In this document: piece by piece, positions 53,978 through 62,420 of the stretch
How positions within the stretch are numbered: the stretch's first letter is position 1
Layout: each line of letters begins with the position of its first letter
Assembly: GCF_002105285.1 (NCBI RefSeq)
Contig: NZ_MUHR01000008.1
Coordinates: 48,775 to 112,774 of the forward strand
Source: Planktotalea arctica
Lineage (GTDB): Bacteria; Pseudomonadota; Alphaproteobacteria; Rhodobacterales; Rhodobacteraceae
Direction of reading: 5' to 3'
Length of the DNA: 64,000 bases
Made by a program: the position numbers and the translations under genes
Notes under the pieces: model-generated
The model's input: the letters and a program-made list of their open reading frames with translations, nothing else
Databases searched by the model: none
Told to the model about the DNA's origin: nothing

Positions 53978-55207
53978 ATGCGCCGTGTCGTCGTCACAGG
54001 TCTGGGAATTGTCTCCAGCATCGGCAACAATGCAAATGAGGTTCTGGCCTCACTGCAAGCTGGCCGATCCGGCATCACTGCCAATGAAGACATGAAAGAG
54101 CATGGATTTCGCTCGCAGATCGCAGGTGAAGTGAAGCTGAACATTGCCGATCATGTCGAAAAACGCACTTTGCGCTTTATGGGCCCCGGCGCAGCCTATG
54201 CACATATCGCGATGGGTCAGGCGATTGCAGACGCTGGACTGACAGAAAAAGAGGTCATCAACCCGATGACAGGTTTGATTGCAGGGTCTGGTGGTCCCTC
54301 CACCTCTGCCATGCTCGCTGCTCATCAGGTGGTTCTCAAGACTGGCGCGACAAAACGGATCGGGCCCTTTGCAGTACCCAAGACAATGTCCTCGACAGTC
54401 AGCGCGAACCTTGCCACGGCCTATCAAATCAAGGGCATGAACTTCTCGATCACCTCCGCTTGCTCCACGTCATTGCACTGCATTGGCATGGCCGCACAGC
54501 AAATCGCGCTTGGCCTACAAGACACGATGTTTGCCGGCGGCGGTGAGGAACTCGATTGGACACTGTCCTGCCTGTTCGATGCGATGGGCGCGATGTCGAG
54601 CAAATATAACGACACGCCAGAAAAAGCCTCGCGCGCCTTCGATGCGAACCGTGATGGTTTTGTGATCGGCGGCGGCGGCGGTATTCTGGTGCTCGAAGCA
54701 CTGGAAAGCGCTCAGGCGCGCGGCGCGAAAATCTACGCGGAAGTCACTGGTTTCTCGGCCACATCGGACGGCGCGGACATGGTTGCTCCCTCCGGCGAGG
54801 GCGGCGAACGCGCGATGCGCGGGGCGCTGAAAACGCTGAGCGAGGACCGCAAGGTCAACTATATCAACGCCCATGGCACCTCGACGCCTGTTGGCGATGT
54901 GGGCGAGATCGAAGCCGTGCGCCGCGTCTTTGGCGAAGGGTCCACGCCCCCCGTTAGCTCGACCAAGTCAATGACAGGCCACTCCCAAGGCGCGACCGGT
55001 GCGCAGGAAGCGATCTATTGCCTGCTCGCTCTGGAGAATGATTTCATCATCCCCTCGATCAACGTCGAAACACTCGATCCCGCGCTGAATGCCGCCGAGA
55101 TCGCAACCACGCGCGTAGACAATGCGGGCCTTGATACAGTGATGACCAACTCCTTCGGCTTTGGCGGCACCAACGGCTCCATGCTGCTTAGCAAATTTCA
55201 CGGGTGA
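53978..55207 (+). CDS. fabB: Beta-ketoacyl-ACP synthase I
   Basis: A 409-aa condensing enzyme that extends acyl-ACP, needed for unsaturated fatty acids. The catalytic triad is visible: Cys in ITSACSTS, His in NAHGTSTP and His in SMTGHSQGA. The ATG at 53978 has AAGGAG 6-7 bases upstream and yields the standard RRVVVTGLGIVSSIG start. FabI follows six bases later. Confidence 0.97.
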   Translation: MRRVVVTGLGIVSSIGNNANEVLASLQAGRSGITANEDMKEHGFRSQIAGEVKLNIADHVEKRTLRFMGPGAAYAHIAMGQAIADAGLTEKEVINPMTGLIAGSGGPSTSAMLAAHQVVLKTGATKRIGPFAVPKTMSSTVSANLATAYQIKGMNFSITSACSTSLHCIGMAAQQIALGLQDTMFAGGGEELDWTLSCLFDAMGAMSSKYNDTPEKASRAFDANRDGFVIGGGGGILVLEALESAQARGAKIYAEVTGFSATSDGADMVAPSGEGGERAMRGALKTLSEDRKVNYINAHGTSTPVGDVGEIEAVRRVFGEGSTPPVSSTKSMTGHSQGATGAQEAIYCLLALENDFIIPSINVETLDPALNAAEIATTRVDNAGLDTVMTNSFGFGGTNGSMLLSKFHG

Positions 55208-55213
55208 ATTGAT

Positions 55214-56005
55214 ATGACAGGTTCCATGCAGGGAAAACGCGGCCTCATTATGGGCGTCGCGAATGAACGCTCGATCGCTTGGGGCATTGCCAGATCAATG
55301 GCCGCGGCGGGCGCTGAACTGGCCTTTACCTATCAAGGCGAGGCATTCGGCAAACGCCTCGAGCCACTTGCCGCCTCTGTCGGCTCGGATTTCATGGTCG
55401 ATGTGGACGTCACTGAGGATGCCTCGCTTGACACCGCCTTCGAGAAGCTCGGAGCGCGCTGGGACACAATCGATTTCGTGGTCCATGCCATCGCCTATTC
55501 GGACAAGAACGAGCTCACAGGCCGAATCCTGAACACGTCGCGCGAGAATTTTAAAAACTCGATGGATATCAGCGCCTATAGCCTGATCGAGGTCGCACGC
55601 CGCGCACATCCGATGATGGTGGAAAACGGCGGTACGATCCTGACGCTTACCTATATGGGCTCCACCCGCGTGACGCCCAATTACAACGTCATGGGCGTCG
55701 CCAAGGCCGCACTGGAATCAACCGTGCGCTACCTTGCCAACGATCTCGGCCCCGAGGGCATCCGCGTCAACGCGATCAGCCCGGGCCCGATGAAAACCCT
55801 TGCGGGCGCGGCGATCGGCGGGGCACGCAAAACATACAAACATACGGATCAAAACGCACCTTTGCGCTCGAACGCAACACTGGACGCTGTTGGCGGCGCT
55901 GCCGTATTCCTCGCATCCGATGTGGGCGCGTGCACCACAGGCGAAATTCTTCGGGTCGATGGCGGCTTTCACGTCCTCGGCATGCCGCAACAGGACAATC
56001 TCTAG
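55214..56005 (+). CDS. fabI: Enoyl-ACP reductase (NADH)
   Basis: A 263-aa SDR-family reductase that makes the last step of each fatty acid elongation cycle. N-terminal GKRGLIMGVANERSIAWGIA is the cofactor loop, and the Tyr-Lys pair is in TYMGS...YNVMGVAKAALES. Expressed with fabB. Confidence 0.96.
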   Translation: MTGSMQGKRGLIMGVANERSIAWGIARSMAAAGAELAFTYQGEAFGKRLEPLAASVGSDFMVDVDVTEDASLDTAFEKLGARWDTIDFVVHAIAYSDKNELTGRILNTSRENFKNSMDISAYSLIEVARRAHPMMVENGGTILTLTYMGSTRVTPNYNVMGVAKAALESTVRYLANDLGPEGIRVNAISPGPMKTLAGAAIGGARKTYKHTDQNAPLRSNATLDAVGGAAVFLASDVGACTTGEILRVDGGFHVLGMPQQDNL

Positions 56006-56024
56006 ACACTTCTCGGGTCGGAAA

Positions 56025-56070
56025 ATACCTCGGGGGAGTCTTGGCTCGGCCAAGACGGGGGCTGGCCCCC
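56025..56070. repeat. Intergenic palindromic repeat, copy 2
   Basis: ACCTCGGGGGAGTC, an internal CTTGGC/GCCAAG hairpin, then ACGGGGGCTGGCCCCC, followed by AAAAAA. It lies downstream of fabI and may terminate it. Confidence 0.8.
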
Positions 56071-56149
56071 AAAAAATTCTTCTCCGAAGAATTTGACCAC
56101 GCACGTAGTCACTCCGATAAAGTTTCAGCAGAAAACTTTATCGGCTGGA

Positions 56150-57088
56150 TCAAAACCATTGCCCCGGCTCGATCAAACCAAGATCAAGCAATTGGCGCGA
56201 ATGCCATTCAAACGCCGCAGAATTGTGCCATTGGAATGTCTCAATATCAAACGACGAGCCGGGATTGCGTTTAAGCGCTTTCGCGGTACGAAACGACATG
56301 ATCGCCGCAGAAATATTGTGATGCCACTCACAAGAATAGGTGTTGCACTCAGGCATATTGAATGTGTGGTTGGCGCGAAGCTCCAACCCGCTCACCGCTT
56401 TGAACAAAGCCACGCGATCGATCTTTCGGCTCGCTTCGGAAACATGCTCCTCATAACGCCAGCGCAAGCCACCGAAGAAATCAAGCTGACGCTCTTCAGG
56501 CCACTGCGTTCCCGGCTTCATTCGCGCCAGCGCATAGTAGCCCGAACGATCCATATGTGCGCGCTCCAATGAGACCGCATTAGGATAAGCCCCCAAATCA
56601 TCTGCATATAGATCGACCACGAAGGTCATGATCGTATCGCGCCGCTCTTCGACGTTGAAGGCAATCATTTCACCCACGCTGCGTGTCTCGCAGAACGGAT
56701 AGAACAAATATTCGCCGTTATAACAGTAGTAGAGCCAAACACCCGGCGCAGCCTTGATCACCGCGTTCACCGCCCGCTCCAGCGCACCGTCCGTCGCCAT
56801 GTCATAGTGTACACGGTGCACCTTTTCACTCACGTCCTCAGGCAAATCGAAGGCCGCGGGCATAAAGGCCACGACATCTTTGAAGCCGCAATCGAAATGA
56901 TGGCGCAGGGTCGTGCCAACTTCTACATCGTCCTCTACGAAGATCAACGCCACGGGCCCCTTCGCAAGGGCCACGCCCCCTTCGGCAAGAAACTGCGTAA
57001 GCGATGAATACTGCGGCACAGGCTTTCCTTTGCACAAATGCTTTGCCCTAGAATCAGCTATTTGGCCCTGCATTGCAAGCGCCCTCAC
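56150..57088 (-). CDS. Hypothetical protein, possibly glycosyltransferase-like
   Basis: A 312-aa soluble protein (307 aa from the Met at 57073). The N-terminal part (GPVALIFVEDDVEVGTTLRHHFDCGFKDVVAF) resembles the start of Glyco_tranf_2_4-type domains. Near the C-terminus a block with MPECNTYSCEWHHN holds several Cys, His and Trp. The similarity is weak, so function stays open. Divergent from miaB, with about 60 bases between the two starts. Confidence 0.72.
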   Translation of the reverse strand: MRALAMQGQIADSRAKHLCKGKPVPQYSSLTQFLAEGGVALAKGPVALIFVEDDVEVGTTLRHHFDCGFKDVVAFMPAAFDLPEDVSEKVHRVHYDMATDGALERAVNAVIKAAPGVWLYYCYNGEYLFYPFCETRSVGEMIAFNVEERRDTIMTFVVDLYADDLGAYPNAVSLERAHMDRSGYYALARMKPGTQWPEERQLDFFGGLRWRYEEHVSEASRKIDRVALFKAVSGLELRANHTFNMPECNTYSCEWHHNISAAIMSFRTAKALKRNPGSSFDIETFQWHNSAAFEWHSRQLLDLGLIEPGQWF

Positions 57089-57148
57089 TTATGATGTAAC
57101 AGGCGCCAATCACTGTGCAGCGCGCAAGCAACTTTGGGGCACCTTATC

Positions 57149-58471
57149 ATGGCCGAGACTAAGAAACTCTTTATCAAGACCTATGGCTGCCAGATGAACG
57201 TCTATGACAGCGAACGCATGGGCGAGGCGCTCGAGGCGTCGGGCTATGTCACGACGCAAACCCCCGATGATGCGGATATGATCCTGCTCAACACCTGCCA
57301 CATCCGCGAAAAGGCGGCCGAGAAAATCTACTCCGAACTCGGGCGCATGAAGGCGCATAAGGTGAACAACCCCGATCTCAAGATCGGCGTCGCAGGCTGT
57401 GTCGCGCAGGCCGAGGGCCGCGAGATCATGCGCCGCCAGCCTGCCGTCGATCTGGTCGTCGGCCCGCAAAGCTATCACCGCCTTGCAGAAATGGAAGCCA
57501 AGACACGGCGCGGCGAAAAGGCGCTTGATACCGATTTCCCGATCGAAGATAAATTCGAAGTCCTGAAAAACCGCCCCAAAGCGCGGCGCGCGCCAACCGC
57601 CTTTCTGACCGTGCAGGAAGGCTGCGATAAATTCTGCGCCTTCTGCGTCGTGCCCTACACACGCGGTGCGGAATCCAGCCGCCCCGTGCAGCGCATCGTC
57701 GATGAAGCCAAGGATCTGGTCGAGCGCGGCGTGCGCGAAATCACCCTGCTCGGCCAGAACGTCAACGCCTATCACGGCGCTGGGATCGACGGGAACGAGT
57801 GGGGCCTTGCCCAGCTTATCTGGGAATTGGACAAGGTCGACGGGCTTGAGCGTATCCGCTTCACCACGTCCCATCCCAACGACATGCAGGACGATTTGAT
57901 CGAGGCGCATGAACATTGCTCCAAGCTCATGCCCTATTTGCATTTGCCCGTGCAATCCGGCTCGGACCGCATTCTTAAACGCATGAACCGCTCCCATACG
58001 GCGGAGAGCTATTTGCGACTGATCGAACGCATTCGCAAAGCGCGCCCGGATATTCTTATGTCCGGTGATTTCATCGTTGGCTTTCCCGAGGAAACCGAGG
58101 CAGATTTTCAAGCCACGCTCGATCTGATCGAAGAGGTGCGCTACGGCTATGCCTATTCGTTCAAATATTCTACGCGCCCCGGCACGCCGGCAGCCGAGCG
58201 CGCGCAGGTGGACGACGCAGAGGCAAACGAGCGCCTGCAACGCCTGCAAGCGCTGATCTTCCGCCAGCAAATGGAAATCCAGCAAAGCATGGTAGGCCGC
58301 GAGGTCACTGTTCTGCTCGAAAAACCGGGGCGCGACTCCGGTCAAATGGTCGGTAAATCCGAATATCTGCACGCGGTGCATATAAATGACTGCACCGCGC
58401 AGCCCGGCGATCTGGTCAAAGCGCGCATCACCGAAGCCGTGCGTAATTCGCTCGCCGGCGCAATGGTGTGA
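57149..58471 (+). CDS. miaB: tRNA-2-methylthio-N6-dimethylallyladenosine synthase
   Basis: A 440-aa radical SAM methylthiotransferase that modifies A37 of tRNAs. The N-terminal auxiliary cluster Cys residues are in [15 protein letters not shown] and AGCVAQ. The radical SAM CxxxCxxC is in [10 protein letters not shown], and a TRAM domain ends the protein. Start at 57149 (ATG), preferred over a TTG at 57134. Confidence 0.97.
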   Translation: MAETKKLFIKTYGCQMNVYDSERMGEALEASGYVTTQTPDDADMILLNTCHIREKAAEKIYSELGRMKAHKVNNPDLKIGVAGCVAQAEGREIMRRQPAVDLVVGPQSYHRLAEMEAKTRRGEKALDTDFPIEDKFEVLKNRPKARRAPTAFLTVQEGCDKFCAFCVVPYTRGAESSRPVQRIVDEAKDLVERGVREITLLGQNVNAYHGAGIDGNEWGLAQLIWELDKVDGLERIRFTTSHPNDMQDDLIEAHEHCSKLMPYLHLPVQSGSDRILKRMNRSHTAESYLRLIERIRKARPDILMSGDFIVGFPEETEADFQATLDLIEEVRYGYAYSFKYSTRPGTPAAERAQVDDAEANERLQRLQALIFRQQMEIQQSMVGREVTVLLEKPGRDSGQMVGKSEYLHAVHINDCTAQPGDLVKARITEAVRNSLAGAMV

Positions 58472-58795
58472 TGGCCTGAAGCAGGCCTTGCACCCTTAAC
58501 CTCATCACAAATAATCATCGCGTGGGCCCTTGAAATGCGCGCGCTGATACGCGAATCGCACGGCCCTAGCCCTGTCTATCGAACACGTCCAACACTTGCC
58601 GTGGTCACGCGGGACCTGTGGATAAGTCCCTTCCAAGCCAAATTTGTCGGTAAACGCCCCAATTTGATACTACTTTCGGAACACATTGCGCTTCACACAG
58701 ACTAAAGATTTGGTATGCTATGCAATATCTAGTGGGATGCAGAGCTAACACACCGCTTATATGGTATGGCTCTGGGGGGATTAAGGACGAAGGAC
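58472..58795. other. Spacer between miaB and the OmpA-like gene
   Basis: 324 bases. A small hairpin (GGCCTG/CAGGCC, 58473-58487) directly after the miaB stop is a weak terminator. TGTGGATAA at 58617-58625 matches one DnaA box but stands alone. AT-rich sequence at about 58690-58735 (TTTGGTATGCTATGCAAT) is the likely promoter of the OmpA-like gene. Confidence 0.5.
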
Positions 58796-59446
58796 ATGGC
58801 TGTGGTTAATTTACTATCCAAAGCACTTCGTATCGTTGTCAAAAGTGCAGCTATTGCCGGCTTGGGTGTCATCACCCTCAGTGGCGCAGCGATCGCTCAG
58901 CAATACGGTACGCAACAATACGGTAGCGTTCAGGGTGTAGCGACAGCTATCCAGGGCGCCGCAACTGGCAACACGCGCACCATTCTGGGCGAGCGTTACA
59001 TTCCAAATATCTGGGTTGATCCGGATGGATGCGAGCACTGGGTCATGGACGACGGTGTCGAGGGCTATATGACACCGCACACAACCCGTCAGGGCATCCC
59101 GGTCTGCCGCCGTGGAAATGTCTGCGGAGTTATGAACTCCGATCAGTTCTTTGCGACCAACAGCCATCACATCAGTGCCTCTGGCCGCCAGCAGCTTGCT
59201 AACTTCTTTCAAAGTGCGAGCGCTTCAGCCTACATCATCGCAGGTCACACCGACAGTCGCGCCTCAGACGACTATAACATGCGTCTGTCGTATAACCGCG
59301 CTGCAACCGTTGCTGCCGTCGCTCAAAGCACCGGAGCCCGCGTCGCCGATGTCCGCGGCTATGGAGAGCGGATGCCACGTGCGTCCAACGGCACACGTAA
59401 CGGCATGGCACAAAACCGCCGCGTCGAAATCATCTGCATTCGCTGA
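58796..59446 (+). CDS. OmpA family protein with WVDPxGC module
   Basis: A 216-aa secreted protein. The signal peptide ends near SGAAIA-QQ (residue 34). Residues 72-104 hold a Cys-containing module (IWVDPDGCEHW, DDGVEGY, GIPVC) also present in the next gene. Residues about 108-214 form an OmpA-like peptidoglycan-binding domain (AGHTDSRAS, MRLSYNRAATV, NRRVEI). Probably a periplasmic protein bound to peptidoglycan. ATG at 58796 follows GAAGGA. Confidence 0.9.
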   Translation: MAVVNLLSKALRIVVKSAAIAGLGVITLSGAAIAQQYGTQQYGSVQGVATAIQGAATGNTRTILGERYIPNIWVDPDGCEHWVMDDGVEGYMTPHTTRQGIPVCRRGNVCGVMNSDQFFATNSHHISASGRQQLANFFQSASASAYIIAGHTDSRASDDYNMRLSYNRAATVAAVAQSTGARVADVRGYGERMPRASNGTRNGMAQNRRVEIICIR

Positions 59447-59457
59447 GGAAAGATAAA

Positions 59458-59769
59458 ATGAAACTCGCAAAATTGACCCTCGCGATTGTTGCCGTGTCCG
59501 CGCTTGCAGCCTGCGAAGGTGGCCAGATCGGCCCCGACAAAGGGAGCGATCGTGGCACGGACAGCAAAGACCTCAGTCAGCTACGCGCTGGGATATGGGT
59601 TGACCCGAACGGCTGTGATCACTGGATCATCGATGATGGCGTCGAGGGATATCTTTCCGCACGCCTCGATAAATACGGCAAGCCGGTCTGCTCTGGTGCC
59701 GCCCCCGCCAACGTGGCCACAGGCCCATTCAAAGGCGGTGCGACAAGCATCTTTGGCGATCCACTCTGA
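59458..59769 (+). CDS. Small lipoprotein with WVDPxGC module
   Basis: A 103-aa lipoprotein with lipobox LAAC (Cys19). Residues 46-78 repeat the module of the preceding protein (IWVDPNGCDHW, DDGVEGY, GKPVC); 20 of 33 positions are identical. After it there is only a short tail. It likely works with the OmpA-like protein in the outer membrane. 11-base gap after the OmpA-like gene, with GAGGAAAG as ribosome site, so one transcript; a terminator follows. Confidence 0.87.
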   Translation: MKLAKLTLAIVAVSALAACEGGQIGPDKGSDRGTDSKDLSQLRAGIWVDPNGCDHWIIDDGVEGYLSARLDKYGKPVCSGAAPANVATGPFKGGATSIFGDPL

Positions 59770-59797
59770 TCATCGCCCACGTACATAAAACGCTTCA

Positions 59798-59828
59798 AGC
59801 CGCAGGTCATGCACCTGCGGCTTTTTTA
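59798..59828 (+). terminator. Rho-independent terminator after the lipoprotein gene
   Basis: AGCCGCAGGT (59798-59807), loop CATGC, ACCTGCGGCT (59813-59822), then a T tract. A perfect 10-bp stem ending the OmpA-lipoprotein transcript. Confidence 0.92.
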
Positions 59829-59878
59829 CGTCCGCCGCCGCACTATATGAAACGGCACATGCTATAAAGGAGCGCTGC

Positions 59879-60913
59879 GTGAACGCGACCACCCTATCCC
59901 CGGACCTGCCCAATGCCATCGAAGCCAAGCTAGAGTTTCCCGACAACCGCCTGTTGATCGATCTATGCGGCGCGTTTGACAAAAACCTCGCTCAGGTCGA
60001 GACTGGCACACAGGTCCAGATCATCCGGCGCGGCAACCAGCTTGTAATCATGGGCGAGCCCGAGGCGCGCACCGCTGCTATCGAAGTGCTCGGCACCCTC
60101 TATGCGCGGCTCGAAGCGGGCAAGAGCGTCGAAGCTGCTGATATCGACCGTGAATTGCGCATGGGGCTCACCCCGCGCCGCGCCGATGCCGAGGACGGCA
60201 GCGCAGATCAGGGCGAAATGTTCAAGCACGATCATATCGAGATCAAGACCCGCAAGAAACTGGTCGAGGCGCGCACTGATGCGCAGAAAGCCTACATCAA
60301 ATCGCTCTTTGACAATGAACTCGCCTTCGGCATCGGCCCTGCGGGCACGGGCAAGACATACCTTGCCGTCGCAGTCGGAGTGTCGATGTTTATCGGCGGT
60401 CATGTGGACAAGATCATTCTGTCGCGCCCTGCGGTGGAAGCGGGCGAAAAGCTCGGCTATCTGCCCGGTGACATGAAGGACAAGGTCGATCCCTACATGC
60501 AGCCGCTCTATGATGCGCTGAACGATTTTCTGCCCGCCAAGCAACTGACCAAACTGCTCGAGGATAAACGCATCGAAATCGCGCCTCTGGCCTTTATGCG
60601 CGGTCGCACGCTCTCAAATGCCTTCGTCGTTCTGGACGAGGCGCAAAACGCCACAACCATGCAGATGAAAATGTTCCTCACCCGCCTCGGCGAGGGCTCG
60701 CGCATGGTGATCACCGGCGATCGCACCCAGATCGATCTGCCGCGCGGCGTTCCCTCCGGTCTCGCAGATGCAGAGCGCCTGCTGAACACGATCCCTTCGA
60801 TCAGCTTCAATTACTTCACCTCCAAGGACGTCGTGCGCCACCCGCTCGTCGCTGCCATCATCGAAGCCTATGAAGCCGATCACGAGGCGATGCTCGCCCG
60901 CAAGAAACTCTGA
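59879..60913 (+). CDS. PhoH family P-loop ATPase (YbeZ type)
   Basis: A 344-aa PhoH-like protein. N-terminal KH-like region (about 20-75), then a P-loop GPAGTGKT with LAVAVGVSMF, and Walker B VLDEAQNAT with TRLGEGSRMVITGD. It works with YbeY and RNA-decay factors. Start is GTG at 59879 with AAAGGAG upstream. Followed by ybeY after a repeat. Confidence 0.93.
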   Translation: MNATTLSPDLPNAIEAKLEFPDNRLLIDLCGAFDKNLAQVETGTQVQIIRRGNQLVIMGEPEARTAAIEVLGTLYARLEAGKSVEAADIDRELRMGLTPRRADAEDGSADQGEMFKHDHIEIKTRKKLVEARTDAQKAYIKSLFDNELAFGIGPAGTGKTYLAVAVGVSMFIGGHVDKIILSRPAVEAGEKLGYLPGDMKDKVDPYMQPLYDALNDFLPAKQLTKLLEDKRIEIAPLAFMRGRTLSNAFVVLDEAQNATTMQMKMFLTRLGEGSRMVITGDRTQIDLPRGVPSGLADAERLLNTIPSISFNYFTSKDVVRHPLVAAIIEAYEADHEAMLARKKL

Positions 60914-60933
60914 TGTCGCTTCATCTTGCCTCT

Positions 60934-60966
60934 AAACTCCGGGGGTCCGGGGGCTGGCCCCCGGCC
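60934..60966. repeat. Intergenic palindromic repeat, copy 3 (short form)
   Basis: AAACTCCGGGGGTCCGGGGGCTGGCCCCCGGCC. This version lacks the middle hairpin found in the copies at 43266 and 56025. It sits between phoH and ybeY. Confidence 0.75.
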
Positions 60967-60977
60967 GGTTAGCCAAT

Positions 60978-61466
60978 ATGCTCACAGATATACTTATCGA
61001 GGACGAACGCTGGAGCGTCCTTGGCCTGGGCGCGTTGGCCGAAACCGCCGCGCGCGCCACCCTCGTTCATCTCTCGCTTGATCCGAGTGCGTTTGAAATC
61101 GCAGTACTAGCCTGTGATGACGAACGCATCGCCGCGCTCAACACCGAGTTTCGCGGCAAGCCATCGGCGACCAACGTGCTGTCCTGGCCCTCCGATGACC
61201 GCGCAAGCAAGATCGAGGGCGCCGCGCCGGATAAACCGCTGCTGCCGATGGAGGCCGAACTTGGCGATATCGCGATCAGCTATGACACCTGCGCACGCGA
61301 AGCTGGTGCTGCGGGCAAGACATTGCATGACCACACCGTGCATTTAATTGTGCACGGCACGCTTCATTTGCTCGGGTTTGACCATATCCGTGACCTTGAT
61401 GCCACTTTGATGGAAGAAACCGAAGTCGCGATACTTGGCACTTTGGGTATAGAAAGCCCATATTAA
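60978..61466 (+). CDS. ybeY: rRNA maturation RNase YbeY
   Basis: A 162-aa zinc endoribonuclease for 16S rRNA 3'-end maturation and ribosome quality control. The metal motif HLIVHGTLHLLGFDH and the preceding GDIAIS segment are complete. It stands between phoH and the CBS protein, the common alphaproteobacterial order. Confidence 0.96.
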   Translation: MLTDILIEDERWSVLGLGALAETAARATLVHLSLDPSAFEIAVLACDDERIAALNTEFRGKPSATNVLSWPSDDRASKIEGAAPDKPLLPMEAELGDIAISYDTCAREAGAAGKTLHDHTVHLIVHGTLHLLGFDHIRDLDATLMEETEVAILGTLGIESPY

Positions 61467-61490
61467 CCCCATCTGGCGTAACACGCCTCA

Positions 61491-62417
61491 ATGATACAAG
61501 GATTACAGCGCGCCATGGGCGACACGACCGGCTCCTCTATCGCAGCGCCAAGCGCGCAGCTCATAGAGCAAACCACACCCTCACCCGAGCCGTCCGAGAA
61601 GGACAGCGGCTTTTTCTCTCGCGTTATTTCGGCGCTCAGCCCGTCACAGGACGGCGGCTCCGAAGCCACCGTGATACAAAGCGCGCCGCGTGCGCAGCCC
61701 CATGGCATGATCAATCTGCGCCGCATGCGCATTGAAGATGTGGCCATACCCAAGGCTGATATCATCTGCGTCCCCGTCACTGCGGATAAGGACGAACTGC
61801 TCCGTGTGTTCCGCGATAGCGGCATGACGCGCTTGCCCGTTTACGACGGCACGCTGGATTCGCCGCTTGGCTTCGCGCATTTGAAGGATTTCGCGCTTCT
61901 GCACGGCTTCAACAGCAACGGCCCGGCCTTCGATTTGCAAGCCATGCTGCGTCCTTTGCTCTTCGTGCCCCCCTCCATGCCTATCGGCATTCTGCTCACC
62001 AAAATGCAGACAGAGCGGCGTCATATGGCTTTGGTGATCGATGAATACGGTGGCGTCGACGGGCTGGTCACGATCGAGGATCTGATCGAGCAGGTCATCG
62101 GAGAAATCGAGGACGAGCACGACACAGAAGAGGCCGACCTTTGGACGCTGGAAAAATCGGGGCAATATCTGGTGCAGGCCAAAGCGCCGCTAGATGAGTT
62201 CGAGGCCGCAATCGGCCTGCATCTGACCGAGGATGATGAAATCGACGCGGAGGAAATCGACACCCTCGGCGGGCTGGTTTTCATGCTGGCGGGTCATGTG
62301 CCCGCACGCGGCGAAGTCGTTCGCCATCCCGCAGGCTATGAATTCGAAGTGATCGACGCCGATCCACGCCGGATCAAGCGCCTTCGCGTGCGCCTCGCGC
62401 CGCCCCCTGCCGAATAA
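61491..62417 (+). CDS. CBS-domain protein of the hemolysin/CorC family
   Basis: A 308-aa protein with a tandem CBS pair (about 85-205, MRIEDVAIPKADIICVPV and MALVIDEYGGVDGLVTIEDL) and a C-terminal CorC_HlyC domain (ILVQAKAPLDEFEA to RIKRLRVRL). The DUF21 membrane domain of larger homologues is absent, so it is the soluble CorC type. Likely linked to divalent-cation efflux. ATG 61491 is taken; 61515 is also possible. Confidence 0.92.
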   Translation: MIQGLQRAMGDTTGSSIAAPSAQLIEQTTPSPEPSEKDSGFFSRVISALSPSQDGGSEATVIQSAPRAQPHGMINLRRMRIEDVAIPKADIICVPVTADKDELLRVFRDSGMTRLPVYDGTLDSPLGFAHLKDFALLHGFNSNGPAFDLQAMLRPLLFVPPSMPIGILLTKMQTERRHMALVIDEYGGVDGLVTIEDLIEQVIGEIEDEHDTEEADLWTLEKSGQYLVQAKAPLDEFEAAIGLHLTEDDEIDAEEIDTLGGLVFMLAGHVPARGEVVRHPAGYEFEVIDADPRRIKRLRVRLAPPPAE

Positions 62418-62420
62418 GCG

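Noticed and set aside
57110..58381. 423-codon minus-strand frame opposite miaB
   Set aside because: Antisense shadow of the radical SAM gene miaB.
58617..58625. Perfect DnaA-box word TGTGGATAA
   Set aside because: A single box without a cluster, AT-rich unwinding region or origin-linked genes; most likely chance or a minor DnaA site.
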